This document shows positions 44,166-51,915 of a stretch of DNA of 64,000 nt, piece after piece (within the stretch, counting starts at the first letter, position 1; the number at the start of each line of letters is the position of its first letter). This stretch comes from Microbacterium hydrothermale (GTDB lineage Bacteria > Actinomycetota > Actinomycetes > Actinomycetales > Microbacteriaceae). The position numbers and the translations under genes are program-made. The stretch covers positions 62,001-126,000 of the forward strand of contig NZ_STGM01000005.1 in NCBI RefSeq assembly GCF_004854025.1, in the 5' to 3' direction. Under the pieces are notes generated by a model, which saw only the letters and a list, made by a program, of their open reading frames with translations, was not told the origin of the DNA and did not search any database.

Positions 44166-44881
44166 GGGCGGTCGCGGTGGTGGTCCCGGCACACGACGAG
44201 GAGGCGCTGATCGGTCGGTGCCTCGCCTCCGTCGAGCGGGCGGTGGCGCACGCCCGCGAGCGGGAGCACGACCTGCGCACGGTGGTCGTGGTCGCGCTGG
44301 ACACGTGCACCGACACCACGGCTTCGCAGGTGCGCCGCCGGGGCATCGAGACGGTGGAGCTGACCGCGCGGCGCGTCGGCACCGCCCGCCGGGCCGGCGT
44401 CGCGCGGGCCCTCCGCCTGCTCGGGAGCGAGGGGGCCGACACCTGGATCGCGATGACGGATGCCGACACCGTCGTGCCCCGCGACTGGATCACGCATCAG
44501 CTCGACCTAATGGACGCCGGCGTCGATCTGGTCCTGGGGACGGTGCGTCCCGACTTCGCCGATCTGAGCGCCCGTCATGTCGCGTATTGGCGCGCGACGC
44601 ACCGGCGCGGTGAACCGGCTGGCAACGTGCACGGGGCGAATCTCGGCGTCCGCGCGAGCGTCTACGCCCGAGCGGGTGGCATCCCTCACCTCGCGGAGCA
44701 CGAGGACGTCGCCTTCGTCCGCGCCGTCCGGGCGATCGGTGCTGCCGTGCACGCGAGCGATGTGCACGAGGTGGAGACCTCCGGACGGTTCGCGGGGCGC
44801 ACCCCGGCGGGGTACGCCGCATTCCTGCGGATGGTGCACGAGCGGATCGAGGGCCCGCCGCTCGCCGAAACCCGCGCATGA
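44162..44881 (+). CDS. Family-2 glycosyltransferase of the NodS/PIG-L cassette
   Basis: A 239-residue GT-A glycosyltransferase. It has the N-terminal VAVVVPAHDEEALIGRCLAS, nucleotide-binding VVVVALDTCTDTT, the metal DXD-like MTDADTVVPRDW (99-110), GNVHGANLGVRASVY and the acceptor-side HLAEHEDVAFVRAVR with an ED acid. There is no membrane segment, so it acts in the cytoplasm on a soluble or lipid-carried acceptor. GTGA overlap with the fusion gene. It completes a glycosyltransferase-deacetylase-methyltransferase-dehydrogenase set of unknown product. Confidence 0.85.
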   Translation: MRAVAVVVPAHDEEALIGRCLASVERAVAHAREREHDLRTVVVVALDTCTDTTASQVRRRGIETVELTARRVGTARRAGVARALRLLGSEGADTWIAMTDADTVVPRDWITHQLDLMDAGVDLVLGTVRPDFADLSARHVAYWRATHRRGEPAGNVHGANLGVRASVYARAGGIPHLAEHEDVAFVRAVRAIGAAVHASDVHEVETSGRFAGRTPAGYAAFLRMVHERIEGPPLAETRA

Positions 44882-44969
44882 CGCACGGGGCGGGGGCTCG
44901 TCAACCACCTCGGTGAGCCGCGTCCCACACCGCAGACTGACCGTCTCCCCCGGAACGAGAGGCACCACC

Positions 44970-46151
44970 ATGAAGGCACTGACCTGGCAGGGCACGCGCA
45001 GAGTGAGCGTCGAGGACGTCCCCGACCCGCAGATCCTCGAGCCCACCGACGCGATCGTCAAGATCACCTCCACCGCGATCTGCGGCTCCGACCTGCACCT
45101 CTACGAGCTGTTCGGCCCCTTCATCGACAAGGGCGACGTGCTCGGCCACGAACCGATGGGCGTGGTCGTCGAGGTCGGCTCCGCCGTGACGGCGCTCGCG
45201 GTCGGTGACCGGGTCGTCGTGCCGTTCAACATCTCGTGCGGCCACTGCTTCATGTGCCGTCGCGGCCTGCAGTCGCAGTGCGAGACCACGCAGGTGCGCG
45301 AGTACGGCAGCGGAGCGGCCCTGTTCGGCTACACGAAGCTCTACGGACAGGTGCCGGGCGGCCAGGCCGAGTACCTGCGCGTGCCCTTGGCCGACTACAA
45401 CCACATCCGCGTCGGCGACGACCTCCCCGACGACCGCTACCTCTTCCTCAGCGACATCGTCCCCACCGCCTGGCAGGGCGTGCAGTACGCGAACGTGCCC
45501 GAGGGCGGCACGCTCGCGGTGATGGGCCTCGGCCCGGTCGGACAGTTCGCGGCCCGCATCGGCGTGCACCTCGGGTACCGCGTGCTCGCGATCGAGCCCG
45601 AGCCGGAGCGTCGCGCCCTGGCCGAGCGCCACGGCATCCTGACCTACGACCTCACCGACACGGTCGTCGACGAGCTCGTCGACCTCACCGAGGGGCGCGG
45701 AGCGGATGCCGTCGTGGATGCCGTGGGCATGGAGGCGCACGGCAACGGCGGCGTCAAGCTGGCCCAGAACGCCGTGGGGCTGCTCCCCGACGCCCTCGCG
45801 CAGAAGGTGATGGACAAGGCGGGCCTCGACCGACTGGCCGCCGTCTACGCCTCGATCGACCTCGTGCGCCGCGGGGGGACGGTGTCGCTGAGCGGCGTGT
45901 ACGCGGGGGAGGCCGACATCCTGCCGATGAAGACGATGTTCGACAAGCAGCTCAACCTGCGCATGGGGCAGTGCAACGTCAAGCGGTGGATCGACGATCT
46001 GCTTCCGCTCGTCGAGGACCCCGCCGATCCCCTCGGCGTCATGGATCTCGTCACCCACCACGCCCCGCTCGAGGACGCCCCGCGCCTGTACGAGACGTTC
46101 CAGAAGAAGGAGGACGGCTGCATCAAGGTCGTGCTGCGCCCGGGTTCGTGA
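44970..46151 (+). CDS. Zinc-dependent medium-chain alcohol dehydrogenase (formaldehyde-dehydrogenase-like)
   Basis: A 393-residue NAD-dependent MDR enzyme. Catalytic zinc ligands are Cys38 (AICGSDLHLYE) and His60/Glu61 (GHEPMGVV). A structural zinc loop is intact (SCGHCFMCRRGLQSQC). The Rossmann motif is MGLGPVGQFAARIG. The long insertion and the sequence around GMEAHGNGGVKLAQ resemble the glutathione-independent formaldehyde dehydrogenase group, but the substrate is not certain. It is 88 bp downstream of the glycosyltransferase and may have its own promoter. The ATG at 44970 follows a weak GAACGAGAGG. Confidence 0.87.
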   Translation: MKALTWQGTRRVSVEDVPDPQILEPTDAIVKITSTAICGSDLHLYELFGPFIDKGDVLGHEPMGVVVEVGSAVTALAVGDRVVVPFNISCGHCFMCRRGLQSQCETTQVREYGSGAALFGYTKLYGQVPGGQAEYLRVPLADYNHIRVGDDLPDDRYLFLSDIVPTAWQGVQYANVPEGGTLAVMGLGPVGQFAARIGVHLGYRVLAIEPEPERRALAERHGILTYDLTDTVVDELVDLTEGRGADAVVDAVGMEAHGNGGVKLAQNAVGLLPDALAQKVMDKAGLDRLAAVYASIDLVRRGGTVSLSGVYAGEADILPMKTMFDKQLNLRMGQCNVKRWIDDLLPLVEDPADPLGVMDLVTHHAPLEDAPRLYETFQKKEDGCIKVVLRPGS

Positions 46152-46177
46152 GGCCCGCCCGGCCGGTCAGGGTCGCC

Positions 46178-46244
46178 GAGACTGCATCCAGCTGACGAAT
46201 CCCTCGCAGGGTGCGGGGGTTTCGTCAGCACGATGCAGTCTCGC
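46178..46244. repeat. 67-bp palindromic element, copy 3 (family 'GAGAC...GTCTCGC')
   Basis: Starts GAGACTGCATCCAGCTGACG and ends CACGATGCAGTCTCGC. Length equals that of the copies at 38182 and 38341, with the same ends and a shared GCAGGGTGC middle. Here the arms are better matched: GAGACTGCATC with GATGCAGTCTC, and CTGACGAA with TTCGTCAG. It sits between convergent genes, so terminator use is possible. Confidence 0.88.
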
Positions 46245-46296
46245 GGACCGGCGCGCGCGGCTCGGCGCGCGCTGCCCGGACCGCGGCGCGGGGGAC

Positions 46297-47520
46297 CTAC
46301 ACGCGACCCGCGTGCACGGCCTCGAGGGCGTCGGCGTCGGCCGGGCTCATCCCCTCGATGGGCTCGCCGTTCCACACGATGTCGTCGCCGAGGGCCGCGA
46401 GGATCTCCTTGCGGTCGCCGTGCGAGATCTTGGCGCCGTGCACGAGGGTCGCGGGACTCCACAGCATCGCCGCGTCGTCCCACCAGCCCGCACCCACGTC
46501 GCGCACGTGCAGCAGGTCGTGCAGCGTGCGGGGGAGGTGCGAGAGGGGTTCGGTGAACGCGTCGGCGAGCACCGCGAGGGTGATCTGACGCTCGGTTCCG
46601 GGGATCGCCACGACCGGCTCGGCCAGTTCGCCCTGGATCGCCCGCGAGACGTCGTCGGCGTCGAGCAGGATGACGCCGTTGGTGGGCCGCGGGTTGCACT
46701 CGATGATCTTGTAGTCGGGGGCGGCCGCGCTGCCGTGGTCGACGAAGTCGAAGGAGATCTGCCCGGTGAAGCCGGGATCGAGGGCGTCGACAAGCTGCTG
46801 CGTGTAGCGGAGGGTGTCGGTGCTGTCGACGGCGACGAAGGCGATCGCCGTCGAGTGCGCCCACTGCTCCGCGGCCTTGTACGTGGTGTGCGCCTGAACG
46901 CGGCCCTCGACGACGACGCTGTAGGTGCACACCATCGGCCCGTCGACGAACGGCTGCACGAGCCACGGCTGCTCGGGGGTCGGAACGCATTCCTCGACCG
47001 GGACCCTGCCCGCGAGGGGGCCGGTGTTCGTCAGCAGTCCCACGCCGCCGCGCGAGAAGGCGGCGCGGGCGAAGTAGCGGGGGAAGGAGTCGATCGCCTC
47101 GCGCAGTTCGCCGGGCGAGGTGACGACGACGGTCTCGGGGATGGGCACGGCGGCATCCTGAGCCAGGCGCTGGAAACTCGCCTTGTCGTGCAGGCGGGCG
47201 AGGTCGGCGAAGCTCCCGGCGTACAGGCGCACGCGGGCGGGCAGGTCGGCGACGCGGGCGGCGAGGTAGAAGACCTCCTCGAACGTGGGGATGATCACGT
47301 CGATCTCGTGCTCGTCGACGTAGGCGCTCACCGCGGCGATGAAGGCGTCGGTGGCGAACCGCGGTGACGGCGTCGCCAGGTGTCCGGAGAGGAACCGCGA
47401 GTGATTGCCCACGGCGCCGTCGTAGGTGTCGCCCGCGAAGACCGTGTGTCCGACGCTGCCGAGCTTTCGGATGAGATCGAGGGCGAACGTGTTACGAGAA
47501 CTTGTGACGAGCACGCGCAT
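46297..47520 (-). CDS. ATP-grasp ligase of unknown substrate
   Basis: A 407-residue ATP-grasp protein. It has a pre-ATP-grasp Rossmann start MRVLVTSSRNTFALDLIRKL, the central ADLARLHDKASFQRLAQDAA, VPIPETVVVTSPGELREAID (typical carbamoyl-phosphate-synthetase-like subdomain), QPWLVQPFVDGPMVCTYSVV, and metal-binding FDFVDHGSAAAPDYKIIECN PRPTNG. Enzymes of this fold join a carboxylate to an amine or thiol with ATP. Divergent from the circularly permuted ATP-grasp gene across about 108 bp, it may belong to the same amidoligase system. The partner substrate cannot be read. Confidence 0.82.
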   Translation of the reverse strand: MRVLVTSSRNTFALDLIRKLGSVGHTVFAGDTYDGAVGNHSRFLSGHLATPSPRFATDAFIAAVSAYVDEHEIDVIIPTFEEVFYLAARVADLPARVRLYAGSFADLARLHDKASFQRLAQDAAVPIPETVVVTSPGELREAIDSFPRYFARAAFSRGGVGLLTNTGPLAGRVPVEECVPTPEQPWLVQPFVDGPMVCTYSVVVEGRVQAHTTYKAAEQWAHSTAIAFVAVDSTDTLRYTQQLVDALDPGFTGQISFDFVDHGSAAAPDYKIIECNPRPTNGVILLDADDVSRAIQGELAEPVVAIPGTERQITLAVLADAFTEPLSHLPRTLHDLLHVRDVGAGWWDDAAMLWSPATLVHGAKISHGDRKEILAALGDDIVWNGEPIEGMSPADADALEAVHAGRV

Positions 47521-47628
47521 GGAGGCACCCCTGGTCGTTGCGGCGGACGTTGGCCGTCACTCTATCCACGCGGGTCGGACCGCGTGGGGGAAACGTCTCC
47601 GCAACACGGCGCTGAGTAGAGTCTCAGC

Positions 47629-49362
47629 ATGGGTGACCTGTTCGACGGTTACGGCTCCACGCTGGCGCCGCGCAAGACCGCTTCCGGCATCCCGGCGTAC
47701 GACGAGATGTTCGGCCTGCCGGCTTCGGCCGGGGATGCCGCCCCCTCTCGCGAGGCGTACCGGGAGCTGTACCAGACGCTCGCGCAGATGACCCAGGAGG
47801 AGCTGCGCGGCCGCACCGAGTCGCTGGCGAGCTCGTACCTGGCGCAGGGCGTCACGTTCGACTTCGCGGGCGAGGAGCGGCCCTTCCCCCTCGACGCCGT
47901 CCCCCGCGTGATCGCGTACGACGAGTGGTCGCGCATCGAGGCGGGCGTGAAGCAGCGCGTCCGGGCGCTCGAGGCGTTCCTCGACGACGCCTACGGCAAC
48001 CAGCACTGTGTGCGCGACGGCATCCTGCCGGCGGGTCTCATCTCGTCGTCGCAGTACTTCTACCGTCAGGCCGCCGGTATCCGCAGCGCCAACGGCGTGC
48101 GCATCCAGGTGTCGGGCATCGACCTCATCCGCGACGAGCACGGCGAGATGCGCGTGCTCGAAGACAACGTGCGCGTGCCCTCGGGCGTCTCGTACGTCAT
48201 CTCCAACCGCCGCGTCATGGCGCAGACGCTGCCCGAGCTGTTCGTCTCGATGCGCGTGCGCCCCGTCGGCGACTACCCCAACAAACTCCTCGCGGCCCTG
48301 CGCGCGTCCGCCCCGCCCGGGATCGACGACCCGAACATCGTCGTGCTCACGCCGGGTGTCTACAACTCGGCGTACTTCGAGCACACGCTGCTCGCGCGCC
48401 TCATGGGCGTCGAGCTGGTCGAGGGCCGCGACCTGCTGTGCATCGGCGGCAAGGTGTTCATGCGCACGACCCGCGGTCCGCAGCGCGTCGACGTCATCTA
48501 CCGCCGCGTCGACGACGACTTCCTCGACCCGCTGCAGTTCCGCGCCGACTCGATGCTCGGAGCCCCTGGACTCATGCTCGCCGCGCGCCTGGGCAACGTC
48601 ACGATCGCCAACGCGGTGGGCAACGGCGTCGCCGACGACAAGCTGCTCTACACGTACGTGCCGGATCTCATCCGCTACTACCTCGCCGAGGAGCCGATCC
48701 TGAAGAACGTCGACACGTGGCGTCTCGAGGATCCGGGCGCGCTCGAAGAGGTGCTCGACCGCCTGCCCGAGCTCGTGGTCAAGCCCGTCGACGGCTCCGG
48801 CGGCAAGGGGCTCGTCGTGGGTCCGGATGCCTCGCCCGCCGAGCTCGATGCGCTGCGCAAGCGCCTGCTGGCCGACCCCCGCGGCTGGATCGCGCAGCCC
48901 GTGGTGATGCTCTCGACCATCCCCACGCTCGTCGAAGACGGAATGCGCCCGCGCCACGCCGATCTGCGCCCGTTCGCCGTGAACGACGGCGACGACATCT
49001 GGGTGCTGCCCGGCGGCCTCACCCGCGTGGCCCTGCCCGAGGGGCAGCTCGTCGTCAACTCCAGCCAGGGCGGCGGCTCGAAGGACACCTGGGTGGTCGG
49101 CGGTTCGGCCCCCTCGCACGTCGAGTACGGCCAGGGCAACGGCGTCTCGGGTCTCGTCGCCGACCAGGCGGCGGTCACCGAGGCGATCCCGATCATCTAC
49201 GACGGCCAGCCCGCGCCGACCACCTCGCCGCGCGACCCGCGACCGGGCGCCGGCAAGGAGCAGCAGGAGCAGCAGCAGCAGGATGCCGCGGTGCAGCACG
49301 GTCCGCAGGCGGAGCAGCAGCAGCAGGCGCGGGAGCGGTGCGAGGAGGTGCCCGGATGCTGA
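47629..49362 (+). CDS. Circularly permuted ATP-grasp amidoligase-type protein
   Basis: A 577-residue protein of the CP-ATP-grasp type 2 family (formerly DUF404/DUF407). Conserved segments are ARFDFAGEERPFPLDAVPRV-like (VTFDFAGEERPFPLD), AFLDDAYGNQHCVRDGILPA, GIDLIRDEHGEMRVLEDNVR, PSGVSYVISNRRVMAQTLPE, and VVKPVDGSGGKGLVVGP. The C-terminal 60 residues are a Gln-rich tail (EQQEQQQQDAAVQHGPQAEQ) not usual in the family. With the alpha-E and transglutaminase neighbours it forms the conserved triad predicted to make small peptide-like amides. The ATG at 47629 follows GAGTCTCAGC, so the ribosome site is weak. Confidence 0.9.
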   Translation: MGDLFDGYGSTLAPRKTASGIPAYDEMFGLPASAGDAAPSREAYRELYQTLAQMTQEELRGRTESLASSYLAQGVTFDFAGEERPFPLDAVPRVIAYDEWSRIEAGVKQRVRALEAFLDDAYGNQHCVRDGILPAGLISSSQYFYRQAAGIRSANGVRIQVSGIDLIRDEHGEMRVLEDNVRVPSGVSYVISNRRVMAQTLPELFVSMRVRPVGDYPNKLLAALRASAPPGIDDPNIVVLTPGVYNSAYFEHTLLARLMGVELVEGRDLLCIGGKVFMRTTRGPQRVDVIYRRVDDDFLDPLQFRADSMLGAPGLMLAARLGNVTIANAVGNGVADDKLLYTYVPDLIRYYLAEEPILKNVDTWRLEDPGALEEVLDRLPELVVKPVDGSGGKGLVVGPDASPAELDALRKRLLADPRGWIAQPVVMLSTIPTLVEDGMRPRHADLRPFAVNDGDDIWVLPGGLTRVALPEGQLVVNSSQGGGSKDTWVVGGSAPSHVEYGQGNGVSGLVADQAAVTEAIPIIYDGQPAPTTSPRDPRPGAGKEQQEQQQQDAAVQHGPQAEQQQQARERCEEVPGC

Positions 49363-50288
49363 GCCGCATCGCGGAGAGCCTGTTCTGGATCGGGCGCTAC
49401 ATCGAGCGCAGCGACGGGACCGCCCGCATCCTCGACGTGCACCTGCAGTTGCTGCTCGAGGATCCGTGGATCGACGAGGACACCGCCTGCCGGTCGCTGC
49501 TGAGCGTCATGGGCTCGGCGTGGCCCGAGAACGTCGATACGGTGCGCCGCGACGACGTGCTCGCGCGCCTGGCCGTGGACCGGATGAACCCCTCGAGCAT
49601 CGCGTACTCGCTCACCGCGGCGCGCGAGAACGCCCGCCGCGCGCGCGAGATCGTCTCCACCGAACTGTGGGAGATCCTCAACACCACCAACTCGCGCATG
49701 CCGCGGCGGCTGCAGACCGACAAGGTGCACGAGTTCTTCCAGTGGGTGCGCGAACGCGCGGCCCTCGCGATCGGCATCGTCGACTCCTCCACGAACCGTG
49801 ACGAGGCGTGGCAGTTCTTCACGCTCGGGCGCAGCATCGAGCGCACCGACATGACCGCGCGCCTGCTCGCCACGCGCTCGCTCACCGAGGTCTCGGGCCC
49901 GTCGTGGACGACGATCCTGCGCTCGTGCGGCGCGTACGAGGCGTACCTGCGCACGTACCGCGGCATGCCGAGCGCCCGCAACGCGGCCGAGTTCCTCCTG
50001 CTGGACCGCTTGTTCCCGCGCTCGATCATCTACTCGATCCAACGCGCCGAGGACTGCATGAGCGCGATCGACCCGCGCGCCGATCGCGTCGGGCACTCCA
50101 ACACGGTGCTGCGCGCCCTCGGGCAGATCCGCAACGACCTCGAGTACCGCCCGGTCAGCGACATCCTCGCGGAGCTGCCCGAGCACATGCAGCGCGTGCA
50201 GACGGTCACGCGCGAGGCTTCGGAGGCGATCCGCTCGCGGTTCTTCCCGACGCAGGCCGAGCCGAGCTGGATCGGGGAGATCTCATGA
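49356..50288 (+). CDS. Alpha-E domain protein (DUF403)
   Basis: A 310-residue all-helical protein starting MLSRIAESLFWIGRYIERSD, the signature of alpha-E proteins; a second internal copy of the motif is FFTLGRSIERTDMTARLLA. The conserved E and R residues of these repeats are present. The biochemical role is not established, but the family is almost always linked to the circularly permuted ATP-grasp and a transglutaminase-like protein, as here. It overlaps the upstream gene by seven bases and is followed by a 17-codon frame leading to the transglutaminase. Confidence 0.9.
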   Translation: MLSRIAESLFWIGRYIERSDGTARILDVHLQLLLEDPWIDEDTACRSLLSVMGSAWPENVDTVRRDDVLARLAVDRMNPSSIAYSLTAARENARRAREIVSTELWEILNTTNSRMPRRLQTDKVHEFFQWVRERAALAIGIVDSSTNRDEAWQFFTLGRSIERTDMTARLLATRSLTEVSGPSWTTILRSCGAYEAYLRTYRGMPSARNAAEFLLLDRLFPRSIIYSIQRAEDCMSAIDPRADRVGHSNTVLRALGQIRNDLEYRPVSDILAELPEHMQRVQTVTREASEAIRSRFFPTQAEPSWIGEIS

Positions 50289-50338
50289 CGGATGCCGTGA
50301 CCACCGGCCGGACGACAACCTCGGGGGGCCGTCGATGA
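50285..50338 (+). CDS. 17-residue bridging frame between alpha-E and transglutaminase genes
   Basis: ATG 50285 overlaps the alpha-E stop (ATGA), and the frame reads MTDAVTTGRTTTSGGRR before a TGA that overlaps the transglutaminase ATG at 50335 (ATGA). It spans the gap exactly and could act as a translational-coupling leader that carries ribosomes across. No peptide function is implied, and it may be accidental. Confidence 0.4.
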   Translation: MTDAVTTGRTTTSGGRR

Positions 50339-51180
50339 AGCGCCTGCGCATCGAGCACCAGACCGGTTTCGTGTACCCGGGCGACGTCGTCGCCTCGTAC
50401 AACGAGGCGCGGATGCTGCCGCACTCGACCGAGAGCCAGTTCGTGCTGAGCTCGTCGCTCGACATCGAACCATCGACGTCGGTCAACCAGTACGTCGACT
50501 ACTTCGGCACGCGCGTCGCGGCCTTCGACGTGCTCTCTCCGCACGCCGCGCTCACGATCACGGCGCGCTCTCTCGTCGAGGTGCGGCCCCGGCCCATCGA
50601 ACACGCCGACATCACGTGGGAGCAGCTCGCCGCCGAGGCGGAACGTTCGATCACGACGGTCGAGCAGCTCACGCAGACCCGTCGGACGGCGCCGCATCCC
50701 GAGGTCGCCGAGCTGGCGCGCTCGATCGCGGCGCAGCACGATCGTCCGGGACCGGCGGCGCACGCGATCGCCGAGGCCATCGGCGACGCGATCGACTACA
50801 TGCAGGGCGTGACGGGCGTGCACTCGACCGCGGTCGACGCGTGGGAGGCCCGCAAGGGCGTCTGCCAGGACATCGCCCACATCGCCATCGGAGCGCTCCG
50901 CGAGGTCGGCATCCCCGCCCGCTACGTCTCGGGCTACCTGCACCCCAAGCCGTCCGCCGAGGTCGGCGAGGCCGTCACGGGGGAGTCGCACGCCTGGGTC
51001 GAGTGGTTCGCGGGGGACTGGCAGGGCTTCGACCCGACGAACAACATCGAGATCGGCGACCGGCACGTGCTCGTCGGCCGTGGTCGCGACTACAACGACG
51101 TGCCGCCGCTGCGGGGCGTCTACGCCGGTCCCGGTAAGAGCAACCTCAAGGTGAAGGTGACGATCACGCGCGAGACGTGA
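50335..51180 (+). CDS. Transglutaminase-like cysteine peptidase family protein
   Basis: A 281-residue protein with an N-terminal beta-domain (RLRIEHQTGFVYPGDVVASY) and a transglutaminase core carrying the triad Cys177 (ARKGVCQDIAHIAI), His219 (GESHAWVEWFA) and Asp233 (GFDPTNN). Cytoplasmic, with no signal peptide. In this conserved context it is thought to act as a peptidase or amide-transfer enzyme on the product of the ATP-grasp partner; that is established as association rather than mechanism. Third gene of the triad, coupled through the small frame before it. Confidence 0.9.
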   Translation: MKRLRIEHQTGFVYPGDVVASYNEARMLPHSTESQFVLSSSLDIEPSTSVNQYVDYFGTRVAAFDVLSPHAALTITARSLVEVRPRPIEHADITWEQLAAEAERSITTVEQLTQTRRTAPHPEVAELARSIAAQHDRPGPAAHAIAEAIGDAIDYMQGVTGVHSTAVDAWEARKGVCQDIAHIAIGALREVGIPARYVSGYLHPKPSAEVGEAVTGESHAWVEWFAGDWQGFDPTNNIEIGDRHVLVGRGRDYNDVPPLRGVYAGPGKSNLKVKVTITRET

Positions 51181-51232
51181 TCGCCGTGGCGGTCCGCTCG
51201 GCGCGGCGTGGGGGGCCGCGCCGGGGAGGTCG

Positions 51233-51844
51233 TCAGACCGCGCCGGCGACGCGGGACTGCACCTCGCGGTGCAGCGGCTCGAGGGGGCCCTCTTCGCCCG
51301 CGTCGTAGCGGCGGGCCCACTCGTCGAGGGTCGTGCGCATCTCGAGGCCGGCGACCCCGAGAGCGGTGCGCACATCGAGCGCGGAGAGGCCGATCCGGTC
51401 GGCGATCTCCGGCACGAACCGGTCGGACGAGGTCACCTCGCGCCGCACCGCCGCGCCGAGGAGCGCGGGCTCGTGCGCGATGAGCCTGCGCACGCGCAGG
51501 TAGCGCTCGCGCGCGCTCACGTCGGCGTCGAGGAGCCTCAGTTCGCGCGCGAACACCTCGCGCAGCGCGGCGAGGAGGGCGCGGATGTCATCGCCGACCG
51601 CGCCGATCCCCGAGAGGGCGTCGGCGAAGCGGCCGTCGTCGATGAAGACGGCATCCTCCTTCGTGCCCGCGAGGCGGAAGAAGGTGCGGGGCGAGACGCC
51701 GGCGCGCGCCGCGATCTCGTCGACGGTCGTGCCGTGCACACCCTTCTGTTCGAAGAGGTCGAGGGCGGCCGCGCAGATCTCGATCGACGTCTCTCGGCGG
51801 CGGCGGTCGCGGAGGCCCTCGACGGGCGCGTCCGGGGTCGTCAT
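51233..51844 (-). CDS. TetR-family repressor of the adjacent MFS transporter
   Basis: A 203-residue TetR protein. The helix-turn-helix lies in TTVDEIAARAGVSPRTFFRL, preceded by RRETSIEICAAALDLFEQKG. The C-terminal domain is of the MftR-like type (ALLAALREVFARELRLLDAD). It is divergent from the MFS gene; the 71-bp spacer holds two palindromes, CCGCTA-gag-TAGCGG and TTGGCAG-ttc-CTGCCAA. It probably represses both genes until an exported compound binds. The ATG at 51844 gives the normal TetR start. Confidence 0.87.
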   Translation of the reverse strand: MTTPDAPVEGLRDRRRRETSIEICAAALDLFEQKGVHGTTVDEIAARAGVSPRTFFRLAGTKEDAVFIDDGRFADALSGIGAVGDDIRALLAALREVFARELRLLDADVSARERYLRVRRLIAHEPALLGAAVRREVTSSDRFVPEIADRIGLSALDVRTALGVAGLEMRTTLDEWARRYDAGEEGPLEPLHREVQSRVAGAV

Positions 51845-51846
51845 AT

Positions 51847-51886
51847 CCGCTAGAGTAGCGGATGCTGTTTTGGCAGTTCCTGCCAA
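51847..51886. promoter_or_regulatory. Two palindromic operators between tetR and the MFS gene
   Basis: CCGCTAGAGTAGCGG (51847-51861) has 6-bp arms and contains the -10-like TAGAGT/TACTCT of the two divergent genes. TTGGCAGTTCCTGCCAA (51870-51886) has 7-bp arms and lies ahead of the MFS start at 51916. Either may be the TetR site. Confidence 0.7.
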
Positions 51887-51915
51887 CTTGGCCCCACCTG
51901 CTCAGATTGGTCGTC

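Noticed and set aside
51862..51915. Earlier MFS start giving MLFWQFLPTWPHLL...
   Set aside because: It would place the TTGGCAG palindrome inside the coding region; the ATG at 51916 gives the normal DHA2 N-terminus.
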